Origin: a virus
IMG/VR virus record: IMGVR_UViG_3300017770_000151
Span: 1-24,876 of that record
DNA length: 24,876 nt
Strand: one strand, 5' to 3'
In this document: piece by piece, positions 1 to 8,518 of the stretch
Position numbering within the stretch: position 1 is the first letter of the stretch
How the letters are laid out: each line of letters starts with the position of its first letter
Position numbers and translations under genes: made by a program
The notes under the pieces: model-generated
Told to the model about the DNA's origin: nothing
The model's database searches: none
What the model saw: the letters and a program-made list of their open reading frames with translations, nothing else

Positions 1-345
1 AATGGTGGCAATACTGACATCAATATAATTACTGATGTTCAAGCAGTTAAGAGATCTATTAGAAATTTAGTTTTACTTAACCACTATGAGAAACCTTTTC
101 ATCCAGAGATTGGTTCTGGTGTGCGTGACATGTTATTTGAATTAATGACACCTGTTACAGCACAAATACTAGCAAGAAAAATACAAGATGTTATAGAGAA
201 CTACGAACCAAGAGCAAGACTTGTTGGTGTTCGTGCTAACCCAAACCTAGACAGAAATGAATATGATGTTACTATTGAATTCTATGTGGTAAATGCTCCA
301 ACAGAATTAGTAGAACTAGATGTCATATTAGAGAGATTACGATAA
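1..345 (+). CDS. 25: Baseplate wedge protein gp25 (3' part, start lies before the window)
   Basis: The reading frame is open from base 1 and ends with TAA at 343-345, so 114 residues are visible; T4 gp25 has 132, so only a short N-terminal piece is missing. The segment EKPFHPEIGSGV (about residues 35-46 of the visible part) matches the conserved stretch of the gp25/lysozyme-like baseplate family. The later NYEPRARL and YDVTIEFYV segments also fit that fold. In T4-like phages gp25 sits in the inner baseplate wedge next to gp6 and gp53 and helps start sheath assembly. The next gene, gp6, begins on the last base of the stop codon (TAATG), the expected neighbour and a sign of translational coupling. 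An internal ATG at 130 exists, but the conserved family residues upstream of it show that it is not the start. Confidence 0.9.
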   Translation, partial: NGGNTDINIITDVQAVKRSIRNLVLLNHYEKPFHPEIGSGVRDMLFELMTPVTAQILARKIQDVIENYEPRARLVGVRANPNLDRNEYDVTIEFYVVNAPTELVELDVILERLR

Positions 346-2285
346 TGGCAACAGTAAACGATAAGAGATTAAGAGTAACAGAATTAGACTTTGATAATGT
401 AAAGACTAATTTAAAAACATTCTTAAAGTCACAACAACAATTTAAAGACTATGACTTTGAGGGAGCAGGTATGAATATCCTGTTAGATACTCTCGCATAC
501 AATACTCACTATCTTGCAATGAATGCTAATATGTTAGCAAATGAAATGTACTTAGATAGTGCATCACTTCGTTCAAGTGTAGTATCTCATGCTAAGAGTT
601 TAGGATACGAAGTAACTTCAGCAAGAGCACCTGTTGCTACAGTTGATGTTAAATTAATTACACCTGAAACTACAAAGACATTATCTGCAGGAACAGTATT
701 TTCTACAAGTCTAGATGGGTCATCTTATCAGTATGTAAATATCTCAGATATAAGTGGTTCTAATGTTGGTGGAGAAATTATATTTCCTAGTGTTAAACTA
801 TATGAAGGAACATATATTACAGAAAGATACACTGTAGATAACAGTGATGTAGACCAAAGATTTGTATTACAAGATGTTAGAGCAGATGCTTCTACTTTAA
901 CTGTTAAAGTCCAAACATCTTCAACTGATACAACTACAACAACTTTCACTAAAGCAACAGACATAACTCAACTTGCTAGCACTAGTGATGTTTATTTTTT
1001 ACAAGAAACTGATAGTGGTTTGTTTGAAATTTACTTTGGTGATGGTTTAGTAAGTAAAGCATTGTCTGATGGCAACATAGTTATACTACAATATATTGTA
1101 ACTAATAAATCAATCTCAAATGGTTCTAACACATTTAGTCCACCTGCTAGTATAGATGGTGTCACTAATGTTACTGTTACTACAACAGCATCCTCTACTG
1201 GTGGTGCTGAACCTGAGTCAATCAGGTCGATTAAATTAAACGCACCATTAGATTATGCGTCTCAAGGAAGATGTGTAACTCCTAACGATTATAAAGTTTA
1301 TGTTAAAAAATTATTTGCTAACACTCAAGCAGTATCTGTTTGGGGTGGCGAAGATGGAAGTTTTGATACTAGCACAGGTGTATCAGCAAATCCAGAATAT
1401 GGTAAAGTTTTCATTTCTATCAAAACTACAACAGGACAAGATTTAACATCAACACAAAAGAGCAACTTAGTTTCTGCTCTTTCACCATTTAAAGTTGCTT
1501 CTATCACACCAGTAATAGTTGACCCTGATACTACAACTTTAATTTTAAATACTACTTTTAATTTTGACTCAACAGCAACAACTAAATCTAAAGAAGAACT
1601 CGAAACATTGGTTAGGTCTACTATTACCAATTATAATAATTCATCACTAAAACAATTTAACAGTTCATTCAGACATTCTAGAATGACTGGTTTGATAGAT
1701 AATACTGACAGTTCTATTTTAAGCAACACTACAGTTGTGAGCATGGCAAAACTTATTAGACCTGTATCGCCTTCTGAGAATGCGTCATATACAATTAATT
1801 ACAGTAATAAAATTTACAATCCACATGCTGGTCACCTAGCAATGAGTGGTGGCGTGATTGCTTCTACAGGATTTTTTGTAGACAATGGAGCAACAGAATA
1901 TTTCTTTGATGATGATGGTAATGGTAACTTAAGAATATATTCTTTAGTAGGTTCTGAAGGCACAAGAGTTTATTTAAACTCAAATGCAGGAACTATTGAT
2001 TATGATAATGGAATTATATCAGTTGGTGCAGTTAATATTACAGGTGTTGGATTAGTTGATGGTTCTACATCTTTAGATATTAGAATTGTTGCTATACCAG
2101 ATTCTTATGATATAGTTCCAGTTAGAAACCAAATATTAGAGATTGATGCAGGTAACACAGTTGTTAACAGTAGAGTTGATGCTGAGGCAACAACTGGTGT
2201 AGGTTACAGTGTAACTTCTACAGGTGTTACATCTACAACTTCAGTAAATACAACTTCGACTACAACACCAACAACATCATATTAA
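345..2285 (+). CDS. 6: Baseplate wedge protein gp6
   Basis: This 646-residue protein is close in length to T4 gp6 (660). The N-terminal segment (about residues 12-90, with DFDNVK, FLKSQ, DYDFEGAGMNILLDTLAYNTHY and ANEMYLDSASLR) is characteristic of gp6 of marine T4-like phages. The middle segment around residues 300-365 (TPNDYKVYVKKLF, VSVWGGEDG, YGKVFISIK) is the conserved baseplate-J-like part. The C-terminus (IVPVRNQILEIDAGN, near residues 590-605) is also typical. Gp6 dimers form the inner ring that joins the wedges around the hub. The start ATG shares one base with the gp25 stop codon, with only a weak purine-rich site (GAGAG) upstream. Residues 522-529 (DDDGNGNL) resemble a calcium-binding DxDxNG turn without the usual twelfth-position acid. 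The last 30 residues are a low-complexity Thr/Ser tail. Confidence 0.93.
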   Translation: MATVNDKRLRVTELDFDNVKTNLKTFLKSQQQFKDYDFEGAGMNILLDTLAYNTHYLAMNANMLANEMYLDSASLRSSVVSHAKSLGYEVTSARAPVATVDVKLITPETTKTLSAGTVFSTSLDGSSYQYVNISDISGSNVGGEIIFPSVKLYEGTYITERYTVDNSDVDQRFVLQDVRADASTLTVKVQTSSTDTTTTTFTKATDITQLASTSDVYFLQETDSGLFEIYFGDGLVSKALSDGNIVILQYIVTNKSISNGSNTFSPPASIDGVTNVTVTTTASSTGGAEPESIRSIKLNAPLDYASQGRCVTPNDYKVYVKKLFANTQAVSVWGGEDGSFDTSTGVSANPEYGKVFISIKTTTGQDLTSTQKSNLVSALSPFKVASITPVIVDPDTTTLILNTTFNFDSTATTKSKEELETLVRSTITNYNNSSLKQFNSSFRHSRMTGLIDNTDSSILSNTTVVSMAKLIRPVSPSENASYTINYSNKIYNPHAGHLAMSGGVIASTGFFVDNGATEYFFDDDGNGNLRIYSLVGSEGTRVYLNSNAGTIDYDNGIISVGAVNITGVGLVDGSTSLDIRIVAIPDSYDIVPVRNQILEIDAGNTVVNSRVDAEATTGVGYSVTSTGVTSTTSVNTTSTTTPTTSY

Positions 2286-2288
2286 AAA

Positions 2289-5200
2289 ATGAGTGATATA
2301 GAGAGCAAGTCAAAACTGGTAACAAAATTATCACCTTTGATTGAAGGGCAAGTGCCTGACTTCATTCAGTCTGACCATCCATTCTTTGTCACATTTTTAA
2401 AACACTATTATCAGTTCTTAGAAGCAGGAAGAATTAAATACGATTCTGATATTCAGTATATTATAACAGAAACAAATGATACTGAGTATGTTGTGCTTGA
2501 GGGTTATACCGATGAACACCCTGACCATATTGAAGATAGGATAGTTACAGAAAGAGGCGACAATGGTTCTACTGGTCATTTTGAAAATAATGAAATAGTT
2601 ACTGGTAGCACATCTGGTGCTACTGCTACTGTTCTTGTAGAAGACTCTAGAAATGAACAGATGTTTATAACATCTCAACAAAAGTTTATTACTGGTGAAA
2701 CTATTACAGGTGCAACCTCTGGTTCTACTGCAACAGTAACAGAGTATCGTGCTAACCCTGTTCAAAACATTCAACAATTATTAGATTACGCAGATGTAGA
2801 TAATAACATATTTGATTTCTTAACTCAAATGAAAGAATCATTTATGAACGATATACCAGATTCTTTAGCAAGTGGTGTTTCTAAAAGAGATTTAATTAAA
2901 AACATTCGAGACCTTTATACTGCTAAAGGTACATCAGAAGGACATAAGTTATTTCTTAGATTGTTGTTAGGAGAGAATGCTGAGATAGTCTATCCTAACC
3001 AATTTATGCTTAAAGTTTCTAATGGTAACTGGAGTTCTAATGCTGTATTAAGATGTACAACATCCAGTGGTGTTAGTGGTGAAGAAGCACTGTCACAATT
3101 AATAACAGGTAAAGTTTCTGGTGCGACTGCTACAGTGGTAAGTGTTGGTACATTTGTTGAAGGATCTTTTACAGTTACTGAGTTTATTATTGATGATATA
3201 GTTGGCACATTTAATGATGGGGAAATTATAACTTGTACATCAGCAACAAGAAATACTGATGTAACTTATACAGTTTCATCAGTAGTCAATAAAGCAACAG
3301 TTGTTAACGATGGTATCTTACACTCAGTCAGTGAAGATATTGATGTTGAGGGATTAGGAAGTGGATTAGAAAAAGTTCAAGTAGAATCTGTAGCAGGTGG
3401 TTCAGTAAGTGAAGTGTTTGTTAATACTGTTGGTACAGGATATGAGGTTGGTGATGATATAGTGTTTACTGCTAATTCAGATGACCAAGATGTATCAACT
3501 GCTGATGCATTTGTTAGTGTAGTTGGTGGTGGTATATTATCAGAAGATAATGCAAATAATATTGTTTTAGAAGATGGGACTTCATCATCGTTACAACCAT
3601 TTCAGATTGCTCTAGAAGAAGGCAATGATTTATCAGATTTCTTTAGAGGTGATGGTGAAACAAAAGTATTTACATTATCAAATCTAAATGCTAACACTGA
3701 TACAATTACATTACAGATAGATGATGTAAATTTAGCAACAACGAACTTACTTAATGAAACAGTTTGGACTGCATCTGGAACAACTCTAACATTTACTAAC
3801 GCACCAGCAGATGGTGTTAAAATATTTGTAAGAGGTAATGAATCAAATTACATACTGCTTGATAGTACAAATGGTACTGCCGATGCAGGACATCAATTAT
3901 TAACAGATACATTACAAGAAACTCAAGACACATATACTACGAATGATGATTTAATTGTATTAGAAAGTGGAACATTTGCTAATTTATCTGTTGCTACTGA
4001 AGAAGGAAACATTCGTAAAGTATTTGTAAACAATGGTGGCGAAGGATACACTAAACTTCCAGTTCTTACTATAACAAGCACAAGTGGTACAGGAGCAAAA
4101 TTATTAACACTAACAACTGACATTGGTCGTGCCACTGGACTTAAAATTATTAATCCAGGATTTAGTCATACTTCTGATAATCCACCAGAATTAGATTTTA
4201 GAGCACACTTTGTACTAAAAAATGTTAGTGGTACATTTGCTGCAACTAATACTTTAACAACTCACAGTGGTACTGTGAAGTCCTACAATGCTGATACGCA
4301 GGTTCTTGAGACAACCTTTAGAGATGTAGAGGAAATTATTTCTGAGTCTGATGGTTCTAATAATCAAGGTATAGAACTTGAGAACGAAACACTAACACCT
4401 GCTGGTGTTATACTAGAGGACATACAACAGTTCGATGGTGGTGGGTTTGTTACACTTAATGGTACAGGAACAACTTCACCATCAAATGTATTCAGAAGAT
4501 ATAAGATTACTGCTGGTAGTTCATCTGCTGATGAGAATGTTATAAAGTTTTTCATTGATGGCATTGAAGCACCAACTTTAGAATTATTAGAGGGAAGCAC
4601 ATACTTCTTTGATTTATCAGATAGTTCACTTTATAATTTAAGTGAGTCATTAAACAGAAAGTTTCAATTATCAACAACTCCTGATGGAACTAATGCTAGT
4701 GGTACAGAATATACCACTGGTATTACTAAAAGTGCAACTTCAATAAGACAAGGCACTGCTGGAGCATTTTTAAAACTTGTTGTTGCTGCGAGTTCACCAA
4801 CTTTATATTATTACAATGCTAACTTATCTGGTTTTGGTAACACAGTATTAACTCCAAAATTACCAGATACTATTAATGATGCAGACGATAGTATTTTATT
4901 AGATGGTACAACTAGTTATGAGTCTGTTATTTTACTTGAAGAAGGAACACCTAGATCTGATAATGCAACTGATACACTAAGACAAGAAAGTGGTCAAGCA
5001 ATCGGCACTGTATTAGGTGATGTAAATGGACCAGAGTTTTTATTAGAAGAAAGTATAGAGGGTGCACCAGTACAAGATGAGGGTGACAAGTTAGTCATAA
5101 ACGCATATCAAGAATTAAGTAATAGCAGTTTCTTATTAACAGAACATACAGGTGGTAGAGTTTCACATGAAACATTTGGTAATACTTTAGTTCTTGAAGA

Positions 5201-6959
5201 CAATGAACAGATTTTATTTGAAGAGGATGAGGCACAATATTATATTGTTGCTGATGCTACTGCCACTGGAAGTAGAGATGAAAACTATAATATAATTTTA
5301 GAACAACCGATAGATTTCTCAGATAGAGATGTTGTAATCACTGACTCTAGTGGAGCGAGTGGTACTATCATCAATGCTGATATAGGTACTGGTACATCTA
5401 CCATAGATACTTGGATGCAATCTGCAGGTTCTTACATTGATGCATTTAGTATTATAGATGAAGACTTAATTCGTATTCAAGATTCTTATTACTATCAAGA
5501 TTATTCTTATGAAGTTAAGGTTGGTCAATCATTCTCAACTTACATTAATGAATTAAAGAGAGCAATACATCCTGCTGGATTCCAACCATTTGGTAAAGTT
5601 TCTATCGCATCAACTATATCTGTCGGATTAAGAAACGCAGGTTCCTTTGCTCCAGAATATCGAGAAAAGTTCTCACCAATACTTGCATCATCATTTGAAG
5701 CACTGTTTGATGAAACTCTACAGATGCGTATTGCTGCCAAGAAACTTGATGGACAAATCAATGATACACTAGTTCTGGAAAGTGGACATAGTATAATTTT
5801 CGAAGATAGAAACTCTGGTGGTAGATTAATGTCAGAAGAATCTATTGCTCCAGGTGGAGATGCTGAGGGTTATGCATTACAAACTATTAATGTTAAACGA
5901 GAAACATCATTACCATCACTTCGAAGAGATAACTTATTATTAGATCTTGCGTTTTATCCATTTACTGAGAACGCAGGAATACAATTAGAGAATGATACTC
6001 CAGGAAGTTTTAATGGAGGTTATGTTGTATTAGATGGTGTAGAAGTTATACCACAACCAGTATTATTTACAATACTTGAAGACGAATCTGGATTTGTTTT
6101 ATTAGAAGATAGTGGTAGAATTAGACAAGAGGGTGATAGATGGTTTATTCCACCAGGAGATGATATCGCAGATATTGGTGAGAAAATTCATTTAGAAGAA
6201 GATTATGAAGATGCTGGTTTGACATTTGAACAAGTTGGTGAGATAAGATTAAGTGATGTATTTGAACCAGACCATATAAGATTAGAAACAATTGAGTCTA
6301 CCTATTTTCCAGATGCGATAGAAATAGATGAGATACTATTAGAATCTAATGGTCAAATATTATTAGATGGTATTGATAGTGATGCCACATCTGCTGGTTA
6401 TAAAGTATTACAAGAAACAACCAAGAGAGGATATTTTGATTTAGATAGTAATGGTCAAGTAGAAGCAGAAGAGTTTGACAGTACTTCTGTCTTTGATAAA
6501 ATGCTTCAAGAAGGAGTGGATAATATTGTATTAGAGGATTACTTCTCCGCAAATGACTTTGATGATATTATATTGGAAGATAGTAGTGGATTCATATTAC
6601 TCGATGGTGATATTGTTGCTACTTACTCTGACGCACAAAAATTTAGAGTGAACTTAGAAACATTTGAAACTACAACCACAGTATTAACTTTAGAAAGTAC
6701 AAACTTAATAACTAATTCTGGTCATGTTCCATTTGAGAACTACACATTAAGTCCAGAAACTACACCTAATAAGATGGGTCTGGGATCTCTACCAGTGGTA
6801 CACGAAGCAATTATTGATGTTAGAGCAACTGGTGATGTAGCACTAGAAGATGGAACTGATACAACAGGTGGTAATTTAGTATTAAATGGAACGAATGGTT
6901 CTTCTGCTAATGCAGGTGAAAACTTGGATTTAGAGGGAGCAACTGGTATAACAATTTAA
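2289..6959 (+). CDS. Very large baseplate/tail structural protein in the gp7 position
   Basis: This 1556-residue protein lies between gp6 and gp8, where T4 has gp7 (1032 residues), but I see no direct gp7 signature, so gp7 equivalence rests on position. The conserved marine-phage N-terminus has PDFIQSDHPFFVTFLKHYYQFLEA (residues 23-46) split by none of the later insertions; DLYTAKGTSEGHKLFLRLL lies near 207-226. A second conserved block, YYQDYSYEVKVGQSF to HPAGFQPFG, spans about 1066-1103. Between and after these are many short acidic repeats of the type I-x-LEDG / ILLE, two GExITGxTSGATA-type repeats (about 95-150), a degenerate cupredoxin-like domain (734-855), and a canonical EF-hand-like loop (D1384 to E1395). 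The C-terminal 450 residues are almost entirely acidic repeats. It starts 4 bases after the gp6 stop, with no clear ribosome site. A structural role is well supported; the exact location is inferred. Confidence 0.82.
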   Translation: MSDIESKSKLVTKLSPLIEGQVPDFIQSDHPFFVTFLKHYYQFLEAGRIKYDSDIQYIITETNDTEYVVLEGYTDEHPDHIEDRIVTERGDNGSTGHFENNEIVTGSTSGATATVLVEDSRNEQMFITSQQKFITGETITGATSGSTATVTEYRANPVQNIQQLLDYADVDNNIFDFLTQMKESFMNDIPDSLASGVSKRDLIKNIRDLYTAKGTSEGHKLFLRLLLGENAEIVYPNQFMLKVSNGNWSSNAVLRCTTSSGVSGEEALSQLITGKVSGATATVVSVGTFVEGSFTVTEFIIDDIVGTFNDGEIITCTSATRNTDVTYTVSSVVNKATVVNDGILHSVSEDIDVEGLGSGLEKVQVESVAGGSVSEVFVNTVGTGYEVGDDIVFTANSDDQDVSTADAFVSVVGGGILSEDNANNIVLEDGTSSSLQPFQIALEEGNDLSDFFRGDGETKVFTLSNLNANTDTITLQIDDVNLATTNLLNETVWTASGTTLTFTNAPADGVKIFVRGNESNYILLDSTNGTADAGHQLLTDTLQETQDTYTTNDDLIVLESGTFANLSVATEEGNIRKVFVNNGGEGYTKLPVLTITSTSGTGAKLLTLTTDIGRATGLKIINPGFSHTSDNPPELDFRAHFVLKNVSGTFAATNTLTTHSGTVKSYNADTQVLETTFRDVEEIISESDGSNNQGIELENETLTPAGVILEDIQQFDGGGFVTLNGTGTTSPSNVFRRYKITAGSSSADENVIKFFIDGIEAPTLELLEGSTYFFDLSDSSLYNLSESLNRKFQLSTTPDGTNASGTEYTTGITKSATSIRQGTAGAFLKLVVAASSPTLYYYNANLSGFGNTVLTPKLPDTINDADDSILLDGTTSYESVILLEEGTPRSDNATDTLRQESGQAIGTVLGDVNGPEFLLEESIEGAPVQDEGDKLVINAYQELSNSSFLLTEHTGGRVSHETFGNTLVLEDNEQILFEEDEAQYYIVADATATGSRDENYNIILEQPIDFSDRDVVITDSSGASGTIINADIGTGTSTIDTWMQSAGSYIDAFSIIDEDLIRIQDSYYYQDYSYEVKVGQSFSTYINELKRAIHPAGFQPFGKVSIASTISVGLRNAGSFAPEYREKFSPILASSFEALFDETLQMRIAAKKLDGQINDTLVLESGHSIIFEDRNSGGRLMSEESIAPGGDAEGYALQTINVKRETSLPSLRRDNLLLDLAFYPFTENAGIQLENDTPGSFNGGYVVLDGVEVIPQPVLFTILEDESGFVLLEDSGRIRQEGDRWFIPPGDDIADIGEKIHLEEDYEDAGLTFEQVGEIRLSDVFEPDHIRLETIESTYFPDAIEIDEILLESNGQILLDGIDSDATSAGYKVLQETTKRGYFDLDSNGQVEAEEFDSTSVFDKMLQEGVDNIVLEDYFSANDFDDIILEDSSGFILLDGDIVATYSDAQKFRVNLETFETTTTVLTLESTNLITNSGHVPFENYTLSPETTPNKMGLGSLPVVHEAIIDVRATGDVALEDGTDTTGGNLVLNGTNGSSANAGENLDLEGATGITI
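4488..4853 (+). other. Cupredoxin-like domain lacking copper ligands (inside the 1556-residue protein)
   Basis: Residues 734-855 have the order seen in a domain common in marine phage structural proteins: a Y-K-I strand, then FFIDGIEAPTLELLEG, TYFFDLSDSS, a FQLSTTPDGT turn, EYTTGITKS, and finally AFLKLVVA followed by LYYYNANLSGFGN. In the usual form, as I know it, the last motif reads like LYYYCxxHSGMG and an earlier HP precedes the FSTT turn, giving a blue-copper-like ligand set. Here the Cys, His and Met positions are Asn843, Leu846 and Phe849, and no His is present near the earlier site. The fold is therefore probably kept as a structural module without metal. Confidence 0.6.
6438..6473 (+). 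other. EF-hand-like calcium-binding loop in the 1556-residue protein
   Basis: Residues 1384-1395 read DLDSNGQVEAEE. Asp at positions 1 and 3, Asn at 5, Gly at 6, a hydrophobic residue at 8 and Glu at 12 match the EF-hand/dockerin loop pattern fully. The residue before the loop is Phe and the residue after is Phe, as is usual. It lies among acidic repeats, so a single loop could bind Ca2+ and stiffen the protein. I see no second paired loop, so calcium binding is inferred. Confidence 0.5.
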
Positions 6960-6979
6960 AAGTCGTGAAAAAACTTTTA
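6957..6979 (+). terminator. Weak hairpin at the end of the 1556-residue gene
   Basis: TAAAAGT (6957-6963) is the exact inverted complement of ACTTTTA (6973-6979), with a 9-base loop. The stem has only one G-C pair and overlaps the stop codon and the start of the late promoter. It could be a weak terminator or chance in AT-rich DNA. Confidence 0.2.
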
Positions 6980-6985
6980 TAAATA
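6978..6985 (+). promoter_or_regulatory. T4-type late promoter (TATAAATA) for gp8 and downstream genes
   Basis: The octamer matches the T4 late promoter -10 consensus exactly. It lies in the only intergenic gap longer than a dozen bases, 34 bases before the gp8 ATG, leaving room for a short leader and a ribosome site. By rough composition the octamer is expected a few times per strand by chance in this window. Its placement is therefore the main support. Confidence 0.7.
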
Positions 6986-7007
6986 TAAACATAAGTAAGT
7001 AACAGAC

Positions 7008-7011
7008 AGGA
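7008..7011 (+). promoter_or_regulatory. Shine-Dalgarno site of gp8
   Basis: AGGA, within AGGAAA, lies 8 bases before the ATG at 7020. This is one of the better ribosome sites in the window and supports gp8 as the first gene of a new late transcript. Confidence 0.65.
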
Positions 7012-7019
7012 AACGACAC

Positions 7020-8516
7020 ATGTCAGCAATTATAACCGAAAAATTTAGACAACATAATTCTAAGCAGTTTGAGGAATCTTTCTCAGAAACAGCAGGAAAT
7101 GCTTATTATTTGTTTGTCGGAAAGTCAGCACCATTTACCTCTGGTACAACATCAGGAAGTGATGGATCCCCACCAATACCAAGTGATTCCCCAGCAGATA
7201 CAGAGTATTATGCATGGGATTCTATGTTGGGTGCAAAGAAGATAACATCTTCAGATATAGCATTTACTATTCCTAGAAGGAACTGGGTAAATGGAACAAC
7301 TTATGATATGTATGAGCACAATATAAGTTCTTCTAATGCAACAACAAGTGGTGCTTCTAATTTATATAACTCATCTTTTTACTTTGTAACATCTGATTAT
7401 AAAGTATACAAAGTTCTGGATAATAATGGAGGAACTGCCTATTCAGGTGCGGAACCAAGTTCTACCTCTAGTGCTCCTTTTGCTTTGGGTGGGTATGTTC
7501 TTAAATACATGTATACAATATCAGCATCTAATGTAGCAAAGTATGTAACATCAGAGTTTGTTCCTGTCGTAACTGACTCTACTGTTTCTGCTGCTGCTGT
7601 CGATGGTGCGATAGAATCATTAACAATTACTGGTGGTTCAGGTTATACTAATGGCACATATTATGCTGCAGTTTATGGTGACGGCACTAGTGCTGGAACT
7701 GCATCAGGTGCTATCATAAGAATTACAGTAAGTAGTAACCAAATACAATCATTTGGTTTAACTGCTGGAACTGATACAACAGTTCATGCTAAAGGTGCTA
7801 ACTATACTTTTGGTACAGTAAACTTGGGAACAGGATTTACATTTAGTGATGCAGGTTTAACAAGTGCATCTAATATGAGTGGTTCAGGTGGAGCAGTAAA
7901 TGTTGTCATCAGTCCAAAAAATGGTCATGGGTTCTTCCCTTGTGAAGAATTAGGTGGTCACTTTGTAATGACATCAACATCTTTAACTGGTGATGAGGGC
8001 GACGATATTACAGCAGCAAATGACTTTAGACAAGTTGGTTTAGTTGTTGACCCAACAAACTTTGGTACATCAACTATTGCTAGTGCTACTACAATAAGAC
8101 AAACATATGTTGTTAAGATGTCATCTAATAGTGGTAACTTCGAAGTAGATGAAAAGATTTCTCAAGCAACTTCAGGTGCTATTGGTAAAGTGGTTGAATG
8201 GGATTCTACATTAAAACTTTTATATTATCAACAAGAAAGATTTGGTGACTTTGGTACTAATAGTACAACAGGTGACCATAGTCTATTTACTGGAACAACC
8301 ACAGTTACTGGTGCAACTTCTGGTGCTACTGGTTCACCCTCAAGCACAACTGAGTCAGTTACATTAGCAAATGGCACTGCGTTGTCATTATCATCTGGTT
8401 ATGCTAATCCTGAATTAGAACCAGATAGTGGTTTGATATTGTATCTAGAAAATCGTAAACCGATACAAAGAGATACAGACCAAACTGAAGATATTAAATT
8501 AATAATTGAGTTTTAA
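7020..8516 (+). CDS. 8: Baseplate wedge protein gp8
   Basis: The 498-residue product aligns with T4 gp8 (334 residues) at both ends. The N-terminus has TEKFR near residue 6, YYLFVGKSAPF (29-39), DSMLGAKKI and IPRRNW (84-89, T4 IPRRDW), YKVYKVLDN (127-135) and GGYVLKYMYTI (157-167). The last 26 residues, including LYLENRKPIQ and DQTEDIKLIIEF, match the T4 ending (MIYMENRPPI, DQTEEINILFTF). Gp8 dimers belong to the baseplate wedge around gp7. The protein is about 160 residues longer than T4 gp8; the extra material lies between about residues 190 and 465 and is rich in Gly/Ser/Thr beta-type repeats, including a TGATSGATG repeat like those of the neighbouring proteins. A late promoter and a good AGGA ribosome site precede it. 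Confidence 0.92.
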   Translation: MSAIITEKFRQHNSKQFEESFSETAGNAYYLFVGKSAPFTSGTTSGSDGSPPIPSDSPADTEYYAWDSMLGAKKITSSDIAFTIPRRNWVNGTTYDMYEHNISSSNATTSGASNLYNSSFYFVTSDYKVYKVLDNNGGTAYSGAEPSSTSSAPFALGGYVLKYMYTISASNVAKYVTSEFVPVVTDSTVSAAAVDGAIESLTITGGSGYTNGTYYAAVYGDGTSAGTASGAIIRITVSSNQIQSFGLTAGTDTTVHAKGANYTFGTVNLGTGFTFSDAGLTSASNMSGSGGAVNVVISPKNGHGFFPCEELGGHFVMTSTSLTGDEGDDITAANDFRQVGLVVDPTNFGTSTIASATTIRQTYVVKMSSNSGNFEVDEKISQATSGAIGKVVEWDSTLKLLYYQQERFGDFGTNSTTGDHSLFTGTTTVTGATSGATGSPSSTTESVTLANGTALSLSSGYANPELEPDSGLILYLENRKPIQRDTDQTEDIKLIIEF

Positions 8517-8518
8517 AT

